NCBI GenBank assembly: GCA_947581825.1
Contig: CANPVP010000004.1
Coordinates: 62,001 to 126,000, forward strand
Direction of reading: 5' to 3'
DNA length: 64,000 nucleotides
DNA from: an uncultured Clostridia bacterium
GTDB lineage: Bacteria > Bacillota > Clostridia > TANB77 > CAG-508
The position numbers and the translations under genes were made by a program. Shown piece after piece: positions 43,616 through 53,340 of the stretch; position 1 is the stretch's first letter; each line of letters begins with the position of its first letter. Under the pieces are notes generated by a model. The model was not told the origin of the DNA and searched no databases. It worked only from the letters and a program-made list of their open reading frames with translations.

Positions 43616-45646
43616 CTATAATTCAAATTGAGAATTGTATAGTTCTGCATAACTTCCTTGTTTTAACATTAACTCTTCATGATTTCCCTGTTCTATTATA
43701 TTTCCATCTTTAACAACTAATATTAAATCTGCATTTTTTATAGTAGATAATCTGTGTGCTATAATAAATGAAGTTTTTCCTTCTGTTAATTTATCCATTG
43801 CCTTTTGTACTAATTCTTCTGTTCTAGTATCTACATTTGAAGTTGCTTCATCTAATATTAAAAATGGTGTTTTTTGTAACATTGCTCTTGCAATTGTAAG
43901 TAATTGTTTTTGCCCTGATGATATAGTGTCATTATCTAACAAACTTGCATTATATCCATCTGGTAATGTTTTTATAAAATGATCTAACCCTACAACCTTA
44001 CAAACTTCTTGAACTTCTTTATCTGTTACTCCTTCTTTATTATAAATTATATTTTCCTTTATTGTTCCATTGAACAACCAAGTATCTTGCAATACCATAG
44101 TAAATAATTCATGAATATTTTCCCTTGTTAGTTCTTTTGTAGATATTCCATCTATTTTTATATCTCCATCTGTTAAATCATAAAATTTCATAAGAAGGTT
44201 TACAATTGTTGTTTTACCTGCTCCTGTAGGTCCAACAATGGCTACTTTCTGTCCTGGTTTTGCTACTGCACTAAAGTTTTTAATTGTTGGTTTATTATTG
44301 TTATCATATTGAAATACAACATTTTGAAATTCTATTTTTCCCTTTACTTTATCTAATTCTAATTTTTTGGTTAAATTATCTTGGTTTGACATTTCCTTTT
44401 CGTCTATAAATTCAAATACTCTTTCTGATGCTGCTGCAGTTGATTGAAGAGATGTCATTGCTTGTGCCATTTGTGAAAGTGGTGATGTAAATAGTCTTAC
44501 ATAAGTGATAAATGCAACTATAACACCAAAAGTTATTATATCATTCATTGTAAGTAGTGCTCCCACTATACACACTGCAACATATCCAAAGTTACCTATA
44601 AAGTTCATTAAAGGTGACATTAAGCCTGATAAAAATTGACTTTTTCTATTTGCTTCATATACATTTTTATTTAACTCATCAAACTTTTCGTCTGATTGTT
44701 TTTTGCCATTATATACTTTTACTACATTTAAACCTGAATAAATCTCTTCTATATGTCCATTTAATTTACCTAATTCTACTTGTCTAGCAACAAAGTATTT
44801 TTGTGATTTGCTTAAAATTAAAAACATAAATACAAAACCAATTAAACTTGCAACAATAGCAGTAATTGCCATAATCCAACTAGTATAAAACATCATAATA
44901 ATTGTACCAACAAATAGTGTTACACTACTTACTAAACTAGCTAAAGATTGATTCATACTTTGAGCAATTGTATCAACATCATTTGTTACCCTAGATAAAA
45001 TATCTCCTGTTGAATGCTTATCAAAATATCTAAGTGGTAATTTGTTTATTTTAGTTGAAATCCTGCTTCTTAGTTTTTTTGCAAATTTATTAGCAACATC
45101 TGTCATTAAGATAGATTGAATAAAAGTAAATACTGCACTTGCCACATATAAAGCTACTAAAAATAAAGCTATTTTCTTTATTTCATTCATATCCATAAAA
45201 GGCTTAATTACTTTCTGCACATTTGATGGCATTTGATCTATTTTTTTATATAATTCTTCTGGCTTAGTATTTTCATTTATATCTTTCATGATTTTTAAAA
45301 CTTCTTGTTGTTCTTCAATACTAATTGTAGTTCCATCAATTTCTATATTAGCCATATTTCCAGAATTTAAATTAGCAGTTATACTGTTTGTTAATATACT
45401 TAGATTCTCTTTATTTACCACCAATCCTTCTGATATTTCATCAGTCAATGCTGATAATTTGTCTGGTGCAATAATAGAAAAGACAGACCCCATAACCGCA
45501 AGTACTAATGCTATAATAATTAATATTTTAAATGCTTTTAATTCTTTAAAAAGTCTTTTTATAGCCTGTTTAAAATTTTTAGGTTTTTCTATGTTTCTTC
45601 CTCTTCCCATTCTTGGAGGTATTCTTGTTTGTTGTTTACTACTCAT
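43616..45646 (-). CDS. ABC exporter half-transporter (catalytically complete subunit)
   Basis: VGPTGAGKTT, TISSGQKQLLTIARAMLQKTPFLILDEATSNVD, AHRLST; 6-TM ABC_membrane domain. Confidence 0.95.
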   Translation of the reverse strand: MSSKQQTRIPPRMGRGRNIEKPKNFKQAIKRLFKELKAFKILIIIALVLAVMGSVFSIIAPDKLSALTDEISEGLVVNKENLSILTNSITANLNSGNMANIEIDGTTISIEEQQEVLKIMKDINENTKPEELYKKIDQMPSNVQKVIKPFMDMNEIKKIALFLVALYVASAVFTFIQSILMTDVANKFAKKLRSRISTKINKLPLRYFDKHSTGDILSRVTNDVDTIAQSMNQSLASLVSSVTLFVGTIIMMFYTSWIMAITAIVASLIGFVFMFLILSKSQKYFVARQVELGKLNGHIEEIYSGLNVVKVYNGKKQSDEKFDELNKNVYEANRKSQFLSGLMSPLMNFIGNFGYVAVCIVGALLTMNDIITFGVIVAFITYVRLFTSPLSQMAQAMTSLQSTAAASERVFEFIDEKEMSNQDNLTKKLELDKVKGKIEFQNVVFQYDNNNKPTIKNFSAVAKPGQKVAIVGPTGAGKTTIVNLLMKFYDLTDGDIKIDGISTKELTRENIHELFTMVLQDTWLFNGTIKENIIYNKEGVTDKEVQEVCKVVGLDHFIKTLPDGYNASLLDNDTISSGQKQLLTIARAMLQKTPFLILDEATSNVDTRTEELVQKAMDKLTEGKTSFIIAHRLSTIKNADLILVVKDGNIIEQGNHEELMLKQGSYAELYNSQFEL

Positions 45647-47402
45647 TTTCCAATTCCTCCTTTGATAATTGTGATAAAGCTATTTGTTTGTATACATCAC
45701 ACGATTGTAATAATTCCTTATGAGATCCTTGCCCTACACATTTTCCATCATCTAAAACTAATATTTTATCTGCATGCATGATTGTTCCTATTCTTTGTGC
45801 CACAATCAAAGTAGTTGCATCTTTGGTATACTTTTTCAATTCTTTTCTAAGAACACTATCTGTCTTATAATCTAATGCAGAAAAACTATCATCAAAAATA
45901 TATATTTCTGGATTTCTTGCAATAGCTCTTGCAATTGATAATCTTTGTTTTTGGCCTCCTGATACATTAGTTCCTCCCTCTGCCATCAGTGTTTCATAGC
46001 CATTCTCCATCTTTTCAACAAATTCTTTTCCTTGTGCTACCTCTACTGCTTTTTTTATCTCCCCTTCTGTTGCTTTTGGTTTTCCATTATCTCCATATGA
46101 TACATTATTTGATACTGTATCACTGAAAATTACTGCTTTTTGTGATACATAACCAATTTTATTATGTAAAAATTCTTGAGTATAATCTTTTACATTCACT
46201 CCATCAACTAATATCTCACCTTCTGTTACATCATAAAATCTTGGTATTAAATTAATCAATGTAGACTTTCCTGAACCTGTAGAACCAATGAAAGCAACTG
46301 TATCACCTTTGTTAGCTTTAAAAGATATATCTTTTATTACATATTCATCTCCATCAGGATATTTAAATGATACATTTTTGAATTCTACTGTTCCTTTTTC
46401 TTTAGTAATATCTTTATCTACTTTTCCATCTTTTACTGTTATATCTGTATCTAGAACCTCGTTTATACGATTGCTTGAAACTTGTGCTCTTGGTAACATC
46501 ATAAATATCATTGCTAGCATTAAGAAAGACATTATTACTTGCATAGCATAAGAACTAAATACAACCATATCGCCAAAAATTAGTAATTTATCTACCATTA
46601 GAGCATCTTTAATTAAGTTTGCCCCTATAAAATAAATTCCAAGTGGTAGAAAATACATAACTAGATACATTGTTGGTGATAATATAGAAAACACCTTTTG
46701 ATTGAATAACTGCTGTCTTGTAAGTTTTCCGTTTACTTCTTCAAACTTATTCTCTTGAAATTGTTCTGCATTAAAAGCTCTTACTACTCTTATTCCTGTT
46801 AAATTCTCACGAGTAACTCCATTTATTTTATCTATCAATTTTTGTACAATCTTAAATCTAGGCATTACTATAACCATTAGTATTGCAATTACTCCTAATA
46901 AAATAGCCACACCTGCAGCAGTTAAAGCACTCCATTGCCAGTTCTTATTTAAAATCTTTGTTATTGCCCAAACAGCTGTAATAGGTGCTTTTATCATTAA
47001 TTGCAATCCCATTGCTATAAACATTTGTATTTGAGTAATGTCATTAGTTGTTCTTGTAATCAAGCTACTAGTTGAAAAATTTTTTATCTCATTTATAGCT
47101 AAATTCTCTACCTTATCAAATAACTTTTTTCTAATTTGCATTGAAAAAGTAGCTGAAGTATTTGAAATTATATATCCTACAATAATACTATCTACTAAAC
47201 TTCCTAATGCACACAATAACATGTATGCCCCATTCCTTACAATATCACTCATCTGGCTACCTTCTGTTTGTACTAATACTGTAATTTCAGACATATAATC
47301 TGGCATTTTCAATTCAAGCCAAACTTGCCCAAAAATTAAAACAAAGCAGAAAGCAATTGTTATTAATTCTTTTTTAGTTAAATTCCTTAATAATTTTATC
47401 AT
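45639..47402 (-). CDS. ABC exporter half-transporter (degenerate-site subunit)
   Basis: GSTGSGKST, VSGGQKQRLSIARAIARNPEIYIFDDSFSALD, AQRIGTI (catalytic Glu to Ser, switch His to Gln). Confidence 0.95.
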   Translation of the reverse strand: MIKLLRNLTKKELITIAFCFVLIFGQVWLELKMPDYMSEITVLVQTEGSQMSDIVRNGAYMLLCALGSLVDSIIVGYIISNTSATFSMQIRKKLFDKVENLAINEIKNFSTSSLITRTTNDITQIQMFIAMGLQLMIKAPITAVWAITKILNKNWQWSALTAAGVAILLGVIAILMVIVMPRFKIVQKLIDKINGVTRENLTGIRVVRAFNAEQFQENKFEEVNGKLTRQQLFNQKVFSILSPTMYLVMYFLPLGIYFIGANLIKDALMVDKLLIFGDMVVFSSYAMQVIMSFLMLAMIFMMLPRAQVSSNRINEVLDTDITVKDGKVDKDITKEKGTVEFKNVSFKYPDGDEYVIKDISFKANKGDTVAFIGSTGSGKSTLINLIPRFYDVTEGEILVDGVNVKDYTQEFLHNKIGYVSQKAVIFSDTVSNNVSYGDNGKPKATEGEIKKAVEVAQGKEFVEKMENGYETLMAEGGTNVSGGQKQRLSIARAIARNPEIYIFDDSFSALDYKTDSVLRKELKKYTKDATTLIVAQRIGTIMHADKILVLDDGKCVGQGSHKELLQSCDVYKQIALSQLSKEELENE

Positions 47403-47449
47403 CTTCTCGTCCTTTCTTTTTACGTAATTCTAAAAAACTCTTCTGTTGT

Positions 47450-47905
47450 TTATTTCTTTGTTTCTTTAATGTTATTTTTCATTTTTTCAATAACTATTAA
47501 AAAAGTATTTAATTCTTCCTCAGAAATATCTTTTATTACAACTTTTTCTAATTCCTCCATTCTTTTTATACCTGCTAAAAATATCTTTTTAGCATTCTCA
47601 TTCAAAATAATTTTCTTAGTTCTTGAATCTTCAGAATTTGTGACTCTCTCAATTAGTTGATTTTTCTCCATTGTTTGTAATACTCCTGAAACAGTTGCTC
47701 TTCTAAGTTTTAATACATCTTCTAAATCTTTCTGATTAATATCTTCATTTATATGTTGCAAAATATATTCTATTATTTGCATTTGTGTAGGAGTTGGTTT
47801 ATTTTTTGGTAATTCACATTCTATACATTCTTTATCATTCAAAAACTTTCTTAATATTTGTTTTTCCAAACTTCTTATTTGGTATAAAATTTTTTGATTT
47901 TCCAT
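47450..47905 (-). CDS. MarR-family transcriptional regulator
   Basis: Winged helix NQKDLEDVLKLRRATVSGVLQTMEKNQLIERVTNSEDSRTKKIIL. Confidence 0.93.
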   Translation of the reverse strand: MENQKILYQIRSLEKQILRKFLNDKECIECELPKNKPTPTQMQIIEYILQHINEDINQKDLEDVLKLRRATVSGVLQTMEKNQLIERVTNSEDSRTKKIILNENAKKIFLAGIKRMEELEKVVIKDISEEELNTFLIVIEKMKNNIKETKK

Positions 47906-47917
47906 AATCCCTCCTTT

Positions 47918-47976
47918 TTGTAAGCAACCTTACAATATTTTACTCTCAATATTATATTTTGTCAAGTGCCTTACAA
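47918..47976 (-). promoter_or_regulatory. Promoter with two flanking MarR-type operators
   Basis: TTGACA -17- TAAAAT promoter (47937-47965); operators TTGTAAG-gttg-CTTACAA (47918-47935) and TTGTAAGGCACTTGACAA (47959-47976). Confidence 0.8.
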
Positions 47977-48040
47977 AAAAAGAAACATAAATAGAGGCTA
48001 TGCAAAAAATATTTTTTGCTAGCCTCTTATTTACATTTTT

Positions 48041-49393
48041 TTAAATTCTCATTATTGCTATTGCTATTTGAAAATATATAAAAATAGAACATGAATCTAC
48101 TATTGTTGTAATCAAAGGTGCAGCCATAATTGCTGGATCTAATTTTAATTTTTTTGCTAACATTGGTAACGAACATCCTAAAAATTTTGAGAAAATAACG
48201 GTCAGTATTAAAGTTATTCCAACAACAATAGCTATTTGTAAATCATTATATTGAACAACAATTCTAATTCCATTTGCTATTGATAATATAATTCCCACAA
48301 TAACTGAAATTCTAATTTCTTTCCAAACTGCTTTAAAATAATCTTTTAATTTTATTTCATCTGTTGCCATACCACGTATAATCATTGTTGAACTCTGTGA
48401 ACCACAATTTCCTCCTGTATCCATTAACATTGGTACAAACGCTACAAGTAATGGTAATGCAGCAAAAGCTTCTTCATAGTGTATTATTATCGAACCAGTA
48501 ATACTTGAAGAAATCATTAAAAGTAAAAGCCATAAAATTCTGTTCTTTGCATGTTTAAATATAGAAGTCTTAAAATAAGAATCTTCACTAGGTGTAATAC
48601 CTGCCATAATCTCAAAATCCTCTGTATTTTCTTCTTGCAATACATCAATAGCATCATCTACTGTTACAATTCCAACTAATCTATCTTCTTTATCTACAAC
48701 TGGTAAAGCAATAAAATCATATTTATCAAATTTCTTTACTACCTCTTCTTGATCATCTAAAGTATTTACTGTTACTATGTTTGTTTCCATTATATCTTTT
48801 ATCACTACATCTGGCTGTGCTATTAATAAGTCTTTAACTCCAACTATACCAACAATTTTTCTTCTTGTATCTAATACATAACAAGTATAAACAGTTTCTT
48901 TGTCCAACGCAATTTTTCTAATTTTAGTAAAAGCTTCATCTACTGTCATATTCATTTTTAAATCTACAAACTCAGTAGTCATTATGCTTCCGGCAGAATC
49001 TTCTGGATAATTTAACAACTCATTTATTAATTTTCTATCTTTTTGATTTACACCATTTAAAATCCTTTTAACAACATTAGATGGCATTTCCTCAATCAAA
49101 TCTACTGTATCATCCATGTATAATTCATCTACTATGTTTTTTAATTCTTTATCTGTTAATAAGTTTATCAAGTCTTCTTGCAAATCTGATTCCATATAAG
49201 AAAAGACTTCTGCAGCTTCATCTTTCGACAGTAATCTAAATACACGTATCATATCTTCTTTTGATAACTCTTCAAACATTATAGATATATCTTGACTATT
49301 TAACTTGTCTATATAATCATGCAAATTAGAATATTGCTTATTTTCTAGCAATTCCACAACTTGCTCTTTTAACTGCATTATCTCTTCTTTCAT
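48041..49393 (-). CDS. mgtE: Magnesium transporter MgtE
   Basis: MgtE N domain, two CBS domains, DTGGNCGSQSSTMIIRGMA. Confidence 0.96.
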   Translation of the reverse strand: MKEEIMQLKEQVVELLENKQYSNLHDYIDKLNSQDISIMFEELSKEDMIRVFRLLSKDEAAEVFSYMESDLQEDLINLLTDKELKNIVDELYMDDTVDLIEEMPSNVVKRILNGVNQKDRKLINELLNYPEDSAGSIMTTEFVDLKMNMTVDEAFTKIRKIALDKETVYTCYVLDTRRKIVGIVGVKDLLIAQPDVVIKDIMETNIVTVNTLDDQEEVVKKFDKYDFIALPVVDKEDRLVGIVTVDDAIDVLQEENTEDFEIMAGITPSEDSYFKTSIFKHAKNRILWLLLLMISSSITGSIIIHYEEAFAALPLLVAFVPMLMDTGGNCGSQSSTMIIRGMATDEIKLKDYFKAVWKEIRISVIVGIILSIANGIRIVVQYNDLQIAIVVGITLILTVIFSKFLGCSLPMLAKKLKLDPAIMAAPLITTIVDSCSIFIYFQIAIAIMRI

Positions 49394-49421
49394 TTTCTAC
49401 TCCTTTCTCACCAGAACACTC

Positions 49422-51338
49422 TTACCTATCTATTCCTCCAAGCTTAATGTATCCTGATTCATCTTTCAAAGCTTCCCATATTTCTTTCATCTTCTTTTTT
49501 CCCTTTTTATACATTCTAGGGAAATGTTTTTTACTAAACGTTTTAATTTTTATATTTACATTTTGTGTAACTTCCGAAATTTTTCTTTTAACATCTTGAG
49601 ATACTTCCAAACCTTTTAAGAAAGCTTCTCTTCCTTTGCTTTCCTTCATTTTATCTTCTGTTCCATATTTTAACAATTCCGAAAACTCTTTTGGTGGTAC
49701 TGTTCTACTCAAACTTTCTAACTCATATGATGCAAATATTAAGCTCTTTGCTTCACCACTTCTTAAATAATTAAAATTCAAATCCACTGAACCTCTAACA
49801 AAAGGCAATGGTATTTTGTCTGACCATTTATCCAGCCTTACCCTATCTAAAGCATCAGCATCTTTTATTATTTTAAATAATTGATTTACTTGACTCAATT
49901 TATCATCTTGAATATTATATTTTTGAGATAACTTATCAAATTCTTCATCCTTTTTAGTTTCATGACCTTCTATAAGTAATTTTAATATATTCATATCTTC
50001 TTCTGTATAGTTTTGTCCATTTAGGTATGTTAAATTCATATTATTTAATTTTTTAACACTTCTTTTTGCATGTGGACCCAAATCGAATGCTATTCCACCT
50101 ACTACTCTTCCTAAATCATGATAATACGATGCTGTAATTATCATATCTTTTATTTTTCCATCTGTATCATTTTCTAATAATCCCTGTTTTTGAGCTATTC
50201 TCAAAGCCAACATTGCAACTCTATTATTATGCTTTAAACCATGCAAACCACTTGTCGGAATTTTTGATAAATCCATACTTTTAATTTTCTTCTGCAAAAA
50301 CTCTCCTACTTCACTTCCATTTATTTCAGAAAGCAATCGACTCACTGGTTCTTGTTGAATTCCTTCTTCTACCATTATTTTTCCAGCATATTTCGTTACT
50401 TTTTGCACTCTATTGCTTGGATTAATTGTATTAAAAGAACTATTTTCTAATTGATTCTGGACTATTTCTTCCCTTGTTGGTAATAATTTTCTTTTCTTAA
50501 AATTCCCCTTTAATATATCTAAAAGTTTTTGTTTTATTTGCCTCTTATACACATCTGATTCAAATTGAGCTCCAACTAATACATGATTTAATCTATTGCC
50601 TCTTAATAAATTACCTCCAGATTTTTCCCTCATTTTGAATCCTAATTCTTCTGATCTTTCAGTTACAATTTTTAAAAAATCTTCAGGAGGCACATAATTT
50701 CCATCTTTATCAAAATCTTTTTCTGTTAATACTCTTGAAACAATTTTATAAGTTTCTCTTTCATAATCAAATTTAGGCTTTCCTTCTTCATCTCTTTCTA
50801 AGTCTAACCCTACCTTAACATGTCTTGCTCTTTCCATTGGCAATAAATATGCTCCATCTATTATTATAGCCGAATCAGCTAAAGGCCTTGTTTTCCAGCC
50901 TCTTGTCTCATCATATTCCGGTGCTATTTCTATAGCATCCAAAACTACTGATGAATCTAAAAAAGCATTACCACCAATATTATCTTTTAAATCACCCGAT
51001 ATATTTTTAACTAAATCATCTATTTCTGGGAGTCCTAAAAATGCATTTACCGCAACCTTACCATAACTTCCAATTCTTGTATTGCCTGCTCTTATATGAC
51101 CAGACTGCATAATTAAATTTGCACTTTTTTCACTTGTAAAATGATATATCTTATCATTAACTGCTTTTCTTCTTACACCTTCATCCATTTTCTCTCTATA
51201 ATGTTTTACCACAGTAGCTACAAAAGCTCTTGGTACAAAAAGCATCCCATTTTCAATTTGTAAAATTTTTCTTTTTATGTTCTTTTCTATTTTCTCCCAT
51301 TCTTCTTCTAACTCATTATGTTTGTCCATATTTACCAC
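49422..51338 (-). CDS. Fusion protein: N-terminal YHFT-type (ART-like?) region plus HD phosphohydrolase domain
   Basis: N-terminal IYHFTSEKSANLIMQSGHIRAGN; HGLKHNNRVAMLALRIA...YYHDLGR...GHETKK...KDADALDRVRLD. Confidence 0.6.
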   Translation of the reverse strand: MVNMDKHNELEEEWEKIEKNIKRKILQIENGMLFVPRAFVATVVKHYREKMDEGVRRKAVNDKIYHFTSEKSANLIMQSGHIRAGNTRIGSYGKVAVNAFLGLPEIDDLVKNISGDLKDNIGGNAFLDSSVVLDAIEIAPEYDETRGWKTRPLADSAIIIDGAYLLPMERARHVKVGLDLERDEEGKPKFDYERETYKIVSRVLTEKDFDKDGNYVPPEDFLKIVTERSEELGFKMREKSGGNLLRGNRLNHVLVGAQFESDVYKRQIKQKLLDILKGNFKKRKLLPTREEIVQNQLENSSFNTINPSNRVQKVTKYAGKIMVEEGIQQEPVSRLLSEINGSEVGEFLQKKIKSMDLSKIPTSGLHGLKHNNRVAMLALRIAQKQGLLENDTDGKIKDMIITASYYHDLGRVVGGIAFDLGPHAKRSVKKLNNMNLTYLNGQNYTEEDMNILKLLIEGHETKKDEEFDKLSQKYNIQDDKLSQVNQLFKIIKDADALDRVRLDKWSDKIPLPFVRGSVDLNFNYLRSGEAKSLIFASYELESLSRTVPPKEFSELLKYGTEDKMKESKGREAFLKGLEVSQDVKRKISEVTQNVNIKIKTFSKKHFPRMYKKGKKKMKEIWEALKDESGYIKLGGIDR

Positions 51339-51346
51339 TCTCTTCT

Positions 51347-52393
51347 TTAGTTATCTATCTCTATTATATTCCCCCCAGCAGCTTTTTGTAATCTATTTAT
51401 AATCGCCTTTCCAATTTTTTTATTCATTGGACATTGTACAAAAATCTTTTTAACATCTGTCTCATCAAATTCTCTTAATAATCTAAATAATCTATTAGCA
51501 TTACTTTGCAAATTAGAATAGCTTCCAAAGTTTAACACAAAATTATGCTCAGTAAACAAACTAGCATATTCTTCAAAACAAATAATTCCATCATCTTTAT
51601 TAGAATTATTTGCTATCCATTCTGCAGTTTTATATGGTTCCCCAGTTACTACTGTTACTGGAGCATTTGGTGCATAATGTCTATATTTCATTCCTGGTGC
51701 TTTCGGAATTTCATTTTCTCCTGTTTTAGTCAATTCTTCTTCATATACAAGATCAGGTACTACCTCTAACAACTCTTCTACAGGAATAGCTCCCAATCTT
51801 AAAATTACCATAGGGTCTGATGTAGCATCAATAATAGTAGATTCTAAGCCGAACTCACAATCTCCACCATCTATAATTAAAGGAACTCTACCATTTAAAT
51901 CTTTAACACAATGTTTTGCTGACGTAGTTGAAGGTTTTCCAGACAAATTAGCCGACGGTGCAACAAGAGGCTCTCCTACTTCCTTAATAATAGCATTTGC
52001 AACTGGATGAGATGGAAACCTTACCGCAACAGTATCTAATCCAGCTGTTACAGTATCAGATACACATGATTTTCTTTTTAATATTATAGTAAGTGGTCCT
52101 GGCCAAAATTTCTTTGCCAATTCTTTTGCTTTCTCTGGGAACTCACTGCATATTTCATCAACTTGCTCTATTGAACTTATATGTGCTATTAAAGGATTAT
52201 CTTGTGGACGCCCTTTAGCTATAAAGATTTTTTTAATTGCCTCTTCATTAAAAATACTTCCAGCTAACCCATACACTGTTTCTGTTGGAATTGCAACAAC
52301 GTCTCCTGCTTTTATAACTCTAGCAGCTTCTATAATATTATTATAATCTTTTTCTATACTATCTACTTTTAATACTCGTGTTTCCATTTTCAT
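51347..52393 (-). CDS. ywlC: Threonylcarbamoyl-AMP synthase (Sua5/YwlC)
   Basis: GDVVAIPTETVYGLAGSIFNEEAIKKIFIAKGRPQDNPLIAHI...VAVRFPSHPVA...APSANLSGKPSTT; C-terminal Sua5 domain. Confidence 0.96.
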   Translation of the reverse strand: MKMETRVLKVDSIEKDYNNIIEAARVIKAGDVVAIPTETVYGLAGSIFNEEAIKKIFIAKGRPQDNPLIAHISSIEQVDEICSEFPEKAKELAKKFWPGPLTIILKRKSCVSDTVTAGLDTVAVRFPSHPVANAIIKEVGEPLVAPSANLSGKPSTTSAKHCVKDLNGRVPLIIDGGDCEFGLESTIIDATSDPMVILRLGAIPVEELLEVVPDLVYEEELTKTGENEIPKAPGMKYRHYAPNAPVTVVTGEPYKTAEWIANNSNKDDGIICFEEYASLFTEHNFVLNFGSYSNLQSNANRLFRLLREFDETDVKKIFVQCPMNKKIGKAIINRLQKAAGGNIIEIDN

Positions 52394-52434
52394 CTTTCTT
52401 TCTTATAATTTTAAAGCTATACATTCATTATTAT

Positions 52435-53055
52435 TTATCTTGCCCCACCATTTCCCTTTGAACCTCTTTTATATATTGATGGATCAGCACTATAAAATTT
52501 TCCGTTATGTATAAATCCAATATACTTATCGCCTGCAAAAATTGGTTGATCTCCCTCTTGAAAACTTTTATGAAATCTTTTTCCTTCTCTTTGCTTATAT
52601 TCAATTTTTGCTGTATAATTGGTTGGTTTTTTAAATTTATATTTGTTTTCTTCTTCGTTTACTTGCTCAACCTCATATTCATCAACTTCATATCCTGACC
52701 CTAAAGCTATTGACTTTATTGCTTCTGCTAATGTAGTCTTCTCGCCTCTATACTGTACTTCTTGTTGATTCACATCTTTACAATATGCAATACTTCTTTG
52801 ATATTTTCCTTCTCCTACTTTTATTCTTGTCATATAAATTGCTTTTTTCAAATACAATAATTCAGTAATAGGATCTCTACCCACTCCATGTTCATATTTC
52901 CATCCAGGATATTTCTCTAATTCTTTTAAAGCAACTAAAGCATGTAAATCATCATCCGCCACAGGAATCTCCTCACCATCAACCAAAAAACCTCTAAAAT
53001 CGTCAACAGTTGCTCTTAACAGTGCCATCATTTGTTCCTTTACTTTTTCTTCCAT
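52435..53055 (-). CDS. Conserved hypothetical protein (DUF5680-like?)
   Basis: Start reassigned to MEEKVKEQMMALLRATVDDFRGFLVDGEEIPVADDDLHAL behind a GGGGGAAAA RBS; DITELLYLKKAIYMTRIKVGEGKYQRSIAYCKDV segment. Confidence 0.5.
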   Translation of the reverse strand: MEEKVKEQMMALLRATVDDFRGFLVDGEEIPVADDDLHALVALKELEKYPGWKYEHGVGRDPITELLYLKKAIYMTRIKVGEGKYQRSIAYCKDVNQQEVQYRGEKTTLAEAIKSIALGSGYEVDEYEVEQVNEEENKYKFKKPTNYTAKIEYKQREGKRFHKSFQEGDQPIFAGDKYIGFIHNGKFYSADPSIYKRGSKGNGGAR

Positions 53056-53157
53056 ATATTTTCCCCCTAAATTTCTTTTATTTCTCCCAAATATATGATT
53101 ATTATACCATACATTATTATTTTGTGCCACATTATTAATTTTTTATTTGTCATGGAT

Positions 53158-53210
53158 TGTAGGGGCTGGCGTCCTCGACAGCCCGTAAAAATATTAACCG
53201 TAGAGATGTT
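53158..53210 (+). repeat. GC-rich palindrome family 1, cluster copy 1
   Basis: TGTAGGGGCTGGCGTCCTCGACAGCCCGTAAAAATATTAACCGTAGAGATGTT. Confidence 0.85.
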
Positions 53211-53259
53211 TTTTTCATACAAATATTGTTATTATAATAATTTTAAATTTGTATTTGTT

Positions 53260-53313
53260 AACATCTCTACCGTTCTTTGTTATTTGGGTCGTCGAGGACG
53301 CCGACCCCTACAA
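53260..53313 (-). repeat. GC-rich palindrome family 1, cluster copy 2 (inverted)
   Basis: Reverse strand TTGTAGGGGTCGGCGTCCTCGACGACCCAAATAACAAAGAACGGTAGAGATGTT. Confidence 0.85.
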
Positions 53314-53340
53314 ATGCTATATTTCAGAATATCATAAAAT

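Noticed and set aside
45639-45646. Overlap of the two ABC transporter genes as a possible programmed frameshift
   Set aside because: An 8-nt overlap with a separate start and RBS is ordinary translational coupling.
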